Below, piece after piece: positions 1 to 6,602 of a stretch of 9,858 nucleotides of DNA. This stretch comes from Chloroflexota bacterium (GTDB lineage Bacteria; Chloroflexota; Anaerolineae; Anaerolineales; Anaerolineaceae), in contig JAEYTI010000139.1 of NCBI GenBank assembly GCA_023434145.1, positions 1-9,858 of the forward strand. Reading direction: 5' to 3'. The notes below the pieces were generated by a model. It was not told the origin of the DNA, made no database searches, and was given only the letters and a program-made list of their open reading frames with translations. The translations under genes and the position numbers were made by a program. How positions within the stretch are numbered: the first letter of the stretch is position 1; every line of letters begins with the position of its first letter.

Positions 1-40
1 GATGCCACAACAAACTGTTTTCCGGAACCTCGCTTTTCAT
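1..40 (-). CDS. 5' fragment of an unidentified divergent gene
   Basis: An ATG on the minus strand (bases 40-38) opens a frame that stays open to the window edge and encodes MKSEVPENSLLWH. A strong purine-rich ribosome binding site (AGGAGGAGGAAGG) lies just upstream at about bases 45-57, which is the main reason for calling a real start. Only 13 codons are visible, so no family can be named. The gene diverges from kamA. The GC-rich hairpin at 103-127 would fall in its 5' leader if transcription starts further upstream. Confidence 0.5.
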   Translation of the reverse strand, partial: MKSEVPENSLLWH

Positions 41-102
41 CGTGCCTTCCTCCTCCTTCTGTTGTACTGCAACTTTAGAGCGTTGAAAAGCCCTGCTCCT
101 TC

Positions 103-127
103 CCCCTCCCGGTTGACCCGGGAGGGG
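103..127. repeat. GC-rich perfect hairpin, 10-bp arms
   Basis: Arms CCCCTCCCGG (103-112) and CCGGGAGGGG (118-127) are perfect reverse complements around a five-base loop (TTGAC). There is no T-run on either side in either direction, so it is a poor candidate for an intrinsic terminator. It lies 63 bases upstream of the leftward start codon and may be part of that gene's leader or an operator. The function is unknown. Confidence 0.6.
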
Positions 128-229
128 TTAATCCTTAAAATAAACCCATGACGAAACAAATGATCGCAGGCTTCTTTCGCCCCGACCATGATCCGCCAGG
201 TGGGCATTGATCTTTCCACTCTAGCGCCC

Positions 230-247
230 CACCGGAATGATCCGGTG
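230..247. repeat. Short perfect hairpin, 7-bp arms
   Basis: CACCGGA (230-236) and TCCGGTG (241-247) are perfect reverse complements around the loop ATGA. It could be a protein-binding palindrome or a small RNA hairpin upstream of kamA. No partner element or U-tract is visible, and an inverted repeat of this size can arise by chance. Confidence 0.35.
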
Positions 248-276
248 TTGCTCTCCCTAAAAACCGTGAAAAGAGA

Positions 277-319
277 TTTTGGAGTTTTGAAAACGCTTTG
301 CGTTTTCAAAACTCCAAAA
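277..319. repeat. Long perfect hairpin upstream of kamA, 20-bp arms, 3-base loop
   Basis: Bases 277-296 are perfectly complementary to 300-319, leaving the loop TTT at 297-299. The outer ends run TTTTGGAG... to ...CTCCAAAA, so on either strand the Ts precede the stem and the As follow it. That is the opposite of an intrinsic terminator. It ends 94 bases before the kamA start and probably lies in the kamA leader or promoter region. It belongs to the series of gene-boundary hairpins in this window. Confidence 0.85.
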
Positions 320-413
320 AATCCCTCCCAGGCCTCCAAAGGGAGCAATGCAAGAGCAGCAGCCCGCCAGGGCTGAGCAGTCATCAAAAAGACACAGAAA
401 GAAGGATAGACAC

Positions 414-1757
414 ATGCCTACCCCCTTTATCTCTCGCCGTGCGCCGATCTACATGGACGTGCCGGACGAAAAATGGAACGATTGGCGCTGGCAGTTGAGC
501 CACCGCCTGAACACGGTAGAAGATTTTGAGAAAGTGCTCCCCCTGACAGACAGCGAGCGCGAAGCCCTGGGCGCCAGCGACCTTTTCCGCGTGGAAATTA
601 CCCCCTACTTCGTCTCACTGATCAACCCCGACGATCCGAATGACCCGGTCCGCAAACAGGTGATTCCTCTGGCAGGCGAGATCATGCCCTTCACCGGCAT
701 GATGGAAGACTCGCTCGCGGAAGACCGACACTCGCCCGTGCCCGGGCTGGTGCACCGCTACCCCGACCGCGTGCTGATGCTCGTCACCACACAGTGCGCC
801 TCGTACTGCCGCTACTGCACCCGCTCGCGCATCGTCGGCGACCCTTCTGCTCAGTTCTCGCGCGCCGAATTCGAAATGCAGATCGACTACCTCAAGCGCA
901 CACCGCAGGTGCGCGACGTGCTGCTTTCGGGCGGCGATCCGCTGACCCTGGCGCCGAAGATCCTGGAAGAGCTGCTCAGCCGCCTGCGCGAGATCCCGCA
1001 CATCGAAATCATCCGCATTGGCAGCCGCGTGCCGGTCTTCATGCCCATGCGCGTCACCGATGAGCTGTGCGCCACATTGGAAAAGTACCACCCGCTGTGG
1101 ATGAATATCCACGTCAACCACCCGGTCGAGATCACCGCTGAGCTGGCGACCGCTTGCGATAAACTCTCTCGGGCGGGTATTCCACTGGGCAACCAGTCGG
1201 TACTGCTGGCAGGCGTCAACGACTGCGTGCACGTGCAGCGCAAGCTGGTGCATGATCTTGTCCGCATTCGCGTGCGCCCGTACTACCTCTACCAGTGCGA
1301 CCTGGTGGAAGGCGCGGGGCACTTCCGCACCCCGGTGGGCAAAGGCATTGAGATTATCGAAGGGCTGCGTGGTCACACCTCCGGGTACGCCGTGCCGACC
1401 TACGTGGTCGATGCTCCGGGCGGCGGCGGCAAGATCCCGGTGATGCCCAACTACATGATCAGCCAGTCGGATCACAAAGTGGCACTGCGCAACTACGAAG
1501 GCTACATCACCGCCTACGAAGAGCCGATACGCTACGAACCGCACGACCCCGCCACCTGTTCGTTCTGCCAGGAAAAGCGAAACGAACCTGGCCAACATGG
1601 TGTGTTTGGCCTGCTGGACGGCGAGCAGATGTTCATCAAGCCCGAGGGCTTTGACCAGCTCCACAACCGCGGCGGCGGAACCCACCGCCTGCGCGAAGAC
1701 TCGAGCAAATGGCAGCCGCTGGGCATTGGCCCCGGTGAAGAAAAGAACGGAGAATGA
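414..1757 (+). CDS. kamA: L-lysine 2,3-aminomutase (radical SAM, PLP-dependent)
   Basis: This enzyme converts L-lysine to L-beta-lysine using S-adenosylmethionine, a [4Fe-4S] cluster and PLP in the cytoplasm. The ATG at 414 is preceded by AAGGA at 402-406; an in-frame ATG at 348 has no such site and adds 22 non-conserved residues. The product is 447 aa, in the normal range for the long KamA type and well above the roughly 340 aa of EpmB. The radical SAM motif CxxxCxxC is C128/C132/C135. The PLP lysine is K340 in PGGGGK. D296 and D333 match the two aspartates (D293, D330 in the clostridial enzyme) that recognise the lysine side-chain amine, which argues against glutamate 2,3-aminomutase. R137 matches the substrate-binding arginine. 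The C-terminal zinc motif is reduced: C271, C382 and C385 are present, but the first cysteine of CxCxxC is not. No lysine-fermentation genes and no beta-lysine acetyltransferase (ablB) are adjacent, so the fate of beta-lysine is open. Confidence 0.93.
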   Translation: MPTPFISRRAPIYMDVPDEKWNDWRWQLSHRLNTVEDFEKVLPLTDSEREALGASDLFRVEITPYFVSLINPDDPNDPVRKQVIPLAGEIMPFTGMMEDSLAEDRHSPVPGLVHRYPDRVLMLVTTQCASYCRYCTRSRIVGDPSAQFSRAEFEMQIDYLKRTPQVRDVLLSGGDPLTLAPKILEELLSRLREIPHIEIIRIGSRVPVFMPMRVTDELCATLEKYHPLWMNIHVNHPVEITAELATACDKLSRAGIPLGNQSVLLAGVNDCVHVQRKLVHDLVRIRVRPYYLYQCDLVEGAGHFRTPVGKGIEIIEGLRGHTSGYAVPTYVVDAPGGGGKIPVMPNYMISQSDHKVALRNYEGYITAYEEPIRYEPHDPATCSFCQEKRNEPGQHGVFGLLDGEQMFIKPEGFDQLHNRGGGTHRLREDSSKWQPLGIGPGEEKNGE

Positions 1758-1763
1758 GTTATT

Positions 1764-1804
1764 ATTTGTGCCCAAATTTCGCTCCGCGAAATTTGGGCAC
1801 AAAT
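1764..1804. repeat. Perfect hairpin between kamA and the reductase, 19-bp arms, 3-base loop
   Basis: Bases 1764-1782 are exactly complementary to 1786-1804, with loop TCC. The hairpin starts six bases after the kamA stop and ends two bases before the ribosome binding site of the next gene (AAAGGA, 1807-1812). It is followed on the plus strand by GAAAAGG, not a T-run, so it does not look like a terminator. In mRNA it could protect the kamA 3' end from exonucleases or affect initiation on the downstream gene; both are inference. Confidence 0.88.
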
Positions 1805-1818
1805 GAAAAGGAATCCCC

Positions 1819-2778
1819 ATGCATTACCGCAGGTTGGGCCGGTCTGGCCTCAAGGTATCAGAAATCTCCCTGGGCGCGTGGATCACGTTCGGCGGGCAGC
1901 TTGGCGAAGAAGCCGCCAGCGAGCTGATCCATGCCGCCTACGACCAGGGCGTGAACTTCTTTGACAATGCCGACATGTATGCCGGAGGCCAGGCCGAAGT
2001 GCTGATGGGACGCGCTATCCGCGACCTGCCCCGCGAGGCGCTGGTGCTTTCCAGCAAGGTATTCTGGCCCACCATGCCCGGCCCCAACGGGCGTGGCCTC
2101 TCGCGCAAGCACGTTACAGAGTCGATCAATGCCTCGCTGCGCCGCCTGGGCACCGATTACGTCGACCTTTATTACTGCCACCGCTACGACCCCGATACCC
2201 CGGTCGACGAAGTGGTATGGACGATGAACGACCTCATCCGGCAGGGAAAGATCCTCTATTGGGGCACGTCGGAGTGGGGAGCCGCGCAGGTGACCAATGC
2301 CATCGGCGTAGCGCGTTCGTTGAACCTGATCGGCCCAACGATGGAGCAGCCGCAGTACAATCTGTTTCACCGCCGCCGGGTTGAGGTGGAATTGGCTCCC
2401 CTGACCCGCGAGTTCGGCGTCGGCCTGACAACGTTCAGCCCGCTCTACTACGGCATCCTCTCCGGCAAGTATAACGACGGCATCCCCGAAGGCAGCCGCG
2501 CCAGCCTGCCAGACATGGCCTGGATCCGCGACAGTATCACGCCCGAGCGCCTTGAGATTACCCGGCAGATCACGCGGATGGCGCAGCAGTTGGGCATTAC
2601 CACTGCCCAACTTGCCATCGCGTGGATCCTGCGGCGTAAAGAGGTCTCCAGTGTCATCACCGGCGCGGCGAGCCTGGAGCAGTTGGACGAGAACATCGCT
2701 GCCGGCGAGTTTGCCGACCGCCTGACCGACGAGCTACTGGAACAAATCGAGCAGATCGTAGAAAATCTGCCAGAGTAA
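1819..2778 (+). CDS. Aldo/keto reductase, voltage-gated K+ channel beta-subunit-like
   Basis: A cytoplasmic NADP(H)-dependent oxidoreductase of 319 aa with a TIM-barrel fold. The N-terminal MHYRRLGRSGLKVSEISLG is the usual start of the family. The catalytic tetrad is visible: D49 and Y54 (in FDNADMY), K80 (LSSK) and H121 (YYCHRYDPDTP). QPQYNLFHR (177-185), FSPLYYGILSGKY (206-218) and SSVITGAASLEQL (277-289) match the conserved cofactor-side motifs of the KCNAB/YghZ branch. The ATG has AAAGGA six bases upstream. It lies 61 bases after kamA on the same strand with only a hairpin between, so co-transcription is likely. The substrate cannot be read from sequence. Members reduce aldehydes or ketones, and no beta-lysine role is known to me. 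The end faces pheT across the hairpin at 2783-2840. Confidence 0.9.
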   Translation: MHYRRLGRSGLKVSEISLGAWITFGGQLGEEAASELIHAAYDQGVNFFDNADMYAGGQAEVLMGRAIRDLPREALVLSSKVFWPTMPGPNGRGLSRKHVTESINASLRRLGTDYVDLYYCHRYDPDTPVDEVVWTMNDLIRQGKILYWGTSEWGAAQVTNAIGVARSLNLIGPTMEQPQYNLFHRRRVEVELAPLTREFGVGLTTFSPLYYGILSGKYNDGIPEGSRASLPDMAWIRDSITPERLEITRQITRMAQQLGITTAQLAIAWILRRKEVSSVITGAASLEQLDENIAAGEFADRLTDELLEQIEQIVENLPE

Positions 2779-2782
2779 AAAT

Positions 2783-2840
2783 GGGTTTAAATGAATTTTC
2801 GGTTGGTGCTCCCGCACCAACCGAAAATTCATTTAAACCC
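2783..2840. terminator. Perfect 27-bp hairpin between convergent genes; terminator for pheST
   Basis: Bases 2783-2809 pair exactly with 2814-2840 around the loop TCCC. It lies four bases after the reductase stop and nine bases beyond the pheT stop. On the minus strand the stem is followed by A then TTTTT (2777-2781), so it is a credible intrinsic terminator for the pheS-pheT transcript. On the plus strand the following GAAAAACTTTT is a poorer U-tract, so termination of the kamA-reductase transcript here is less certain. The stem is far longer than a typical intrinsic terminator. Confidence 0.7.
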
Positions 2841-2849
2841 GAAAAACTT

Positions 2850-5399
2850 TTATGAGCGCAGTTTTGCGCCCAATTCTTGCTCTAATCGTTTGATGATCTT
2901 GCCGCGTATCTGGGTTGCGTCCACGTCGGTGAGGGTGCGGTCGGCCTGGTAGGTCAGGCTGTAGGCCAGGCTCTTCTTGCCTTCGCCGATCTGCTCGCTG
3001 CGGAAGATGTCGAACAGGCGTAAGCCCGCCAGCATCTTACCGCCGCCCTGCCGAATAACCGCTTCGACCTGCGCGGCGGGCAGTTCCTCATCCACGATCA
3101 CGGCGATATCTTCCAGCACCGGCGGGAAGACCGGCACGCCAGCGGTCTCGTAGCGCCACGGGATCACGCGCATCAGCGCGTCCAGATCCAAATCGGCAGC
3201 CAGCACCGGGGCCGTTCCGAAATCATAGTTTTCCTTCACCAGCGGGTGCATCTCACCAAACAAGCCCAGCAGCACGTCGCCATCTTCGCCCCGCACCAGC
3301 ATACGCGCACTCTTGCCAGGGTGGAAGGAGGCATCCTGAACAGGCTCGTAGCGCACGCCCGTGATGTGCAGGCGTTCGAACAGCCCTTCTAGCACGCCCT
3401 TCAGGTCGTAGAAGTCGAGCAGGGCTGGTTTGCCACTCTGGTTCCAGCTTGGGCGCTGGCGCAGGCCGGTCATAGCAATGGACAGGCGCTTGGGTTCTTC
3501 CGGCAGCCCGACCCCTGCTTTCGGCAGGAATACCGGGCCAACCTCGAACAACGCCAGGCGGTCGCGCAGGCGGCTGTTGTGCTCCAGCGCATTGATCACC
3601 GAGGCGAGCATCGAACGGCGCATCACCGTGCTATCAGATGACATGGGGTTGCGCAGGCGGACGTATTCCACCGGCTCTACCTGGGTGCCCTTCGGCGCCA
3701 GCAGTGCCTCGCGCTCGGGTGTTGTCAGCCGGTAGCTGACCACCTCCTGAAGGCCGAGCGAAACCAACACGTCGCGGATCTTCTCTTCGAGGTCCAGTTC
3801 AAGATTGCCGCGCTGCGGGGGCAAAACGTCACGCAGGCGAGTTTCGGGCAGTTTATCGTAGCCGTACATGCGCGCCACTTCTTCCGCCAGGTCTGCCACG
3901 CCAATTACGCCCTCGCCGATATCCATGCGGTGTGCTGGGCTGCGGGCGATCACGCTGCTGCCCTCCACGCGGCAGTCGAACTCCAGCCCGCGCAGCAGGT
4001 GGGCGATCTCAGCCGGAGCCAGGTCGATGCCAAGCAGCCGCCGCACGTCCTGCGCGGTGATGGTTACCTCTGGATCGCGATAAGGCAGCGGGTACTCATC
4101 GATCAGCCCCTCCGCCACTGTGCCACCGCCCCATTCCACCATGCGCTTAAGGCCTAACTGCACACCGTACGGCGCCATCTCAGGATGGATACCGCGCGAG
4201 AAGCGGTACCCTGCCTCGCTGACCAGCTTTTGCGCCGCAGTGGTGCGTCGAACGTTGATGTAATTCCAATTCGCGCCTTCCAGCAAGACGGTGCGGGTGT
4301 TCTCGGTCACTTCGCTTTCCATGCCGCCCATCACGCCTCCAAGCGAGAGCGCCCCGGCAGTATCGGTCACAAGCACGGTATAGTCATTAAGCGGGCGCTC
4401 CACGCCGTCGAGCGTGGTCAGCTTTTCGCCGGGTTGCGCGGTGCGAGTGATGATGGTGGGGGCTTTTCCGCCCGCGCGCTGCACCAGCACGTCATAATCG
4501 AAGGCGTGCAGTGGCTGACCGATCTCCAACATCACGTAGTTGGTAGCATCCACTACGCTGTTGATCGGGCGCATGCCCGCCAGCCGCAGGCGCATCTGCA
4601 CCAGGTAAGGGCTGGGGCGCGGATCCACGTCGCGGATCAGGCCCAGCACGAAGCGAGGGTTCAGCTCGGGGCTGCGGATTTCGATGGCGGCTTTGCCCTC
4701 TATGCTCGGCTTTGCGCTTGCGTAGCTGGCATCTGGCTTGCGCAGCGGCTTGCCGGTGAGTGCGGCAAGCTCGCGCGCGATGCCCAGCACGCTGGCATTG
4801 CGGATCATGTTCGGCAGCAGCGAAATCTCGAAGACAACGTCGCCCATGTATTCTGCCAGCGGCATGCCGGTCGGCGCATCGTCGGGTAGAAGAATGATGC
4901 CCTCGTGCTCCTCAGAGATGCCTAATTCCTTCTCAGAAGCCACCATCGAGTAGCTCTCCACGCCCCGGATCTTGGCACGTTTGAGCGTGGTGAGCACCTG
5001 TCCCGGCTGGTGACCATCGTAGATGCGCGAGCCTTCTTTGGCGTAGGCGACTTTTAGCGGCTTGGGCAGCGGGCCCGTGCCCTTATACTCGAACAGGTTG
5101 GGCGCGCCGGTCAGCACCAGGTGTTCAGTCTGGCCGTCATTCAACTTGCATAGTGTCAGGCGGTCGGCGTTGGGGTGCGGCTGCACTTCATCAATCTGCG
5201 CAACCACGATTTTATCTGGCGCCCAGGCAATGCCATTAATGGTGAACTCGCACAGCTCGCCAGCGGGAACTTCCACCGGCAGGCCTACCTGCCGGATCTC
5301 TTCGACCTCCAGCCCAGCCATGGTCAGCATCCGGGCAATCTCGATGGGCGAGAGGTCGATGTCAACGTATTCTTTCAACCAGGAAAGTGGTATCTTCAT
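2850..5399 (-). CDS. pheT: Phenylalanine--tRNA ligase beta subunit
   Basis: The beta subunit of the alpha2-beta2 synthetase that charges tRNA-Phe. It binds tRNA and edits misacylated Tyr-tRNA-Phe. The product is 849 aa, slightly longer than typical (about 800). The start MKIPLSWLKEYVDID is the canonical beta-subunit N-terminus. Domains in order: N-terminal region (1-40); OB-fold tRNA-binding domain (about 42-170, with VAQIDEVQPHPNADRL at 66-81), with extra residues at about 102-140; B3/B4 editing region (about 210-420, with MRPINSVVDATNYVM at 276-290 and GQPLHAFDYD at 294-303); B5 (about 440-515); catalytic-like core (530-740); and the C-terminal ferredoxin-fold anticodon-binding domain (about 755-848, FPPVLEDIAVIVDE). 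Its ATG overlaps the pheS stop by one base (TAATG), and GGAG inside the end of pheS is the likely ribosome binding site, so translation is probably coupled. Expression follows the T-box upstream of pheS. Confidence 0.97.
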   Translation of the reverse strand: MKIPLSWLKEYVDIDLSPIEIARMLTMAGLEVEEIRQVGLPVEVPAGELCEFTINGIAWAPDKIVVAQIDEVQPHPNADRLTLCKLNDGQTEHLVLTGAPNLFEYKGTGPLPKPLKVAYAKEGSRIYDGHQPGQVLTTLKRAKIRGVESYSMVASEKELGISEEHEGIILLPDDAPTGMPLAEYMGDVVFEISLLPNMIRNASVLGIARELAALTGKPLRKPDASYASAKPSIEGKAAIEIRSPELNPRFVLGLIRDVDPRPSPYLVQMRLRLAGMRPINSVVDATNYVMLEIGQPLHAFDYDVLVQRAGGKAPTIITRTAQPGEKLTTLDGVERPLNDYTVLVTDTAGALSLGGVMGGMESEVTENTRTVLLEGANWNYINVRRTTAAQKLVSEAGYRFSRGIHPEMAPYGVQLGLKRMVEWGGGTVAEGLIDEYPLPYRDPEVTITAQDVRRLLGIDLAPAEIAHLLRGLEFDCRVEGSSVIARSPAHRMDIGEGVIGVADLAEEVARMYGYDKLPETRLRDVLPPQRGNLELDLEEKIRDVLVSLGLQEVVSYRLTTPEREALLAPKGTQVEPVEYVRLRNPMSSDSTVMRRSMLASVINALEHNSRLRDRLALFEVGPVFLPKAGVGLPEEPKRLSIAMTGLRQRPSWNQSGKPALLDFYDLKGVLEGLFERLHITGVRYEPVQDASFHPGKSARMLVRGEDGDVLLGLFGEMHPLVKENYDFGTAPVLAADLDLDALMRVIPWRYETAGVPVFPPVLEDIAVIVDEELPAAQVEAVIRQGGGKMLAGLRLFDIFRSEQIGEGKKSLAYSLTYQADRTLTDVDATQIRGKIIKRLEQELGAKLRS

Positions 5400-6442
5400 T
5401 AGAACTGCTCCAGGAATCGCACATCATTGCTGAAGAGATAGCGGATATCGCCGATGCGGTAGCGCATCATTGCCACACGTTCGGGGCCCATGCCGAAGGC
5501 GAACCCAGAATACTTGCGCGGATCGTAGCCGCCGTTCTTGAGCACGGTCGGGTGGACCATGCCGCAGCCGAGGATCTCCAGCCAGCCGGAGCCCTTGCAC
5601 ACACCGCAGCCCTTGCCGCCGCACATGAAGCACTCCACATCCATCTCGGCGCTCGGCTCGGTGAACGGGAAGTACGACGGGCGGAAGCGGGTGCGCACGT
5701 TGGCGCCGAACATGCGGCGGTAGAAGTCATTGAGCGTGCCCTTCAGGTCACCCATGGTCACATCTTCACCGACCACCAGCCCCTCCACCTGGTTGAACTG
5801 GCTCTCGTGGGTGGCATCGGTCTGTTCGTAGCGGAAGACCATACCCGGCACAATCACGCGGATGGGTTCGGGCGCTTCTTTGCGCATGAAGCGAACCTGC
5901 CCCGGCGAAGTGTGCGTGCGCAGGATGACTCCCGGCTGGGTGGTGTGGAAGGTATCCCACATATCACGCGCCGGGTGATGCTCGGGGATATTGAGCAGGC
6001 CAAAGTTGTACTCGTCCGTTTCCACTTCCGGTGAGCGGTAGATCTGGAAGCCCATGTCGGCAAAGATGCGGCAGACCTCGCGCATTGCCTGGCTGACGAT
6101 GTGAAGGCGGCCCAGGTTGGGCAGGCGGCCCGGCATGGTCACGTCCAGCCGCTCCGATTCGAGCGAGCGTTTGAGCGCGCTTTCCTTCACCACCTGGCTG
6201 CGTTCAGTCATGGCGGCTTCAAGCGCCTGCTTCACGCGGTTGGCAGCCTGACCGATCTGCGGGCGCAGCTCTTTGGGAGCCTGACCCAGCTTGCTAAAGG
6301 CCTGCATCACCTCAGAGCTGCGGCCCAGGTAAGTGATCCGCCACGCGTCCAGGCGGGCTTCGTCGTTGGCCGAATCAAGTTCGGTCAACGCCCGCTGCTG
6401 GATCTCATCCAACTGTTTCAAAAGATCTACTTGCTCGGTCAT
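5399..6442 (-). CDS. pheS: Phenylalanine--tRNA ligase alpha subunit
   Basis: The catalytic subunit, which activates phenylalanine with ATP and esterifies tRNA-Phe. The product is 347 aa from the ATG at 6442, which has TTGGAGGATGT directly upstream. A longer frame to 6514 reads through the hairpin at 6465-6527 and is rejected. The N-terminal region of about 85 residues is helical and coiled-coil-like and binds tRNA. Class II core motifs: motif 1 around ADMGFQIYRSPEVE (128-141); the THTSPGQVRFM segment (176-186); motif 2 FRYEQTDATHESQFNQVEG (203-221); and motif 3 GFAFGMGPERVAMMRY (313-328), with A315 at the position that tunes amino-acid pocket size in E. coli PheS (A294). C271, C274, C279 and C282 form a CxxC...CxxC cluster inserted before the conserved GCGMVHP, probably a structural zinc site found in some PheS lineages. 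It overlaps pheT by one base. Confidence 0.97.
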   Translation of the reverse strand: MTEQVDLLKQLDEIQQRALTELDSANDEARLDAWRITYLGRSSEVMQAFSKLGQAPKELRPQIGQAANRVKQALEAAMTERSQVVKESALKRSLESERLDVTMPGRLPNLGRLHIVSQAMREVCRIFADMGFQIYRSPEVETDEYNFGLLNIPEHHPARDMWDTFHTTQPGVILRTHTSPGQVRFMRKEAPEPIRVIVPGMVFRYEQTDATHESQFNQVEGLVVGEDVTMGDLKGTLNDFYRRMFGANVRTRFRPSYFPFTEPSAEMDVECFMCGGKGCGVCKGSGWLEILGCGMVHPTVLKNGGYDPRKYSGFAFGMGPERVAMMRYRIGDIRYLFSNDVRFLEQF

Positions 6443-6464
6443 ACATCCTCCAAGAAAGGTTTTC

Positions 6465-6527
6465 GTACCTTGTATCGTTGTTGTATGGGGGTACTGTGTA
6501 CCCCCATACAACAACGATACAAGGTAC
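6465..6527. repeat. Perfect 30-bp-arm hairpin in the pheS leader, 3-base loop
   Basis: Bases 6465-6494 are exactly complementary to 6498-6527 with loop 6495-6497 (TGT on the plus strand). Each arm itself begins GTACC and ends GGTAC. The element is flanked immediately on both sides by TTTTC (6460-6464 and 6528-6532), a possible 5-base target duplication. It lies downstream of the T-box terminator and 22 bases before the pheS start, so it is in the mature leader. No U-tract follows it on the minus strand (GAAAACC), and termination here would defeat the T-box. It may stabilise the mRNA, be an inserted element or affect ribosome entry. Confidence 0.9.
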
Positions 6528-6574
6528 TTTTCTATGTTTCCGGCGCCTGCGAAGGCAGTCGGGGAATGTTAAAC

Positions 6575-6602
6575 AAAAAATCCCGCCCTGCTAGGGACGG
6601 GA
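6575..6602 (-). terminator. Intrinsic terminator of the pheST T-box leader
   Basis: On the minus strand the sequence reads TCCCGTCCCT, loop AGC, AGGGCGGGA and then TTTTTT. This gives nine pairs with one bulged T, a GC-rich stem and a run of six Us (6575-6580). Its 5' arm (CCCGTCCC) is also the partner of the conserved T-box sequence, so terminator and antiterminator are mutually exclusive. Confidence 0.92.

Larger units (their letters stand above)
41..413. other. Intergenic region between the divergent partial gene and kamA
   Basis: This gap of about 370 bases holds no convincing gene. It contains three inverted repeats: a GC-rich hairpin at 103-127, a short one at 230-247 and a long perfect one at 277-319, listed separately. 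It also holds the ribosome binding site of the leftward gene and that of kamA (AAGGA at 402-406). Open frames crossing it on both strands (37-387 minus, 188-376 plus) run straight through the palindromes and look spurious. Both flanking genes must be transcribed from here or from the kamA side, but I could not assign a clear -35/-10 pair. Confidence 0.6.

Noticed and set aside
37..387. 116-codon minus-strand frame and a 62-codon plus-strand frame across the left intergenic region
   Set aside because: Both pass through the palindrome at 277-319 and give matching palindromic peptides; no conserved motif or ribosome binding site.
348..413. Upstream ATG extension of kamA
   Set aside because: The extra 22 residues are not family-like, and the ATG at 414 has a properly spaced AAGGA.
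414..1757. Reading the aminomutase as EpmB (EF-P lysine modification) or glutamate 2,3-aminomutase
   Set aside because: The length (447 aa) and C-terminal domain fit KamA, and D296/D333 are the lysine-specific pair.
615..1820. 401-codon open frame on the minus strand inside kamA
   Set aside because: It lies antisense to a gene with full radical SAM motifs, shows no family motifs and is His/Ala/Val-rich, typical of a shadow frame in GC-rich DNA.
4185..4889. 234-codon plus-strand frame inside pheT, and a similar one (5387-6034) inside pheS
   Set aside because: Antisense shadows of well-supported synthetase genes; no ribosome binding site or recognisable motif.
6443..6514. N-terminal extension of pheS to 6514
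   Set aside because: It reads through one arm of the 30-bp hairpin; the ATG at 6442 has GGAGG just upstream and begins a normal PheS N-terminus.
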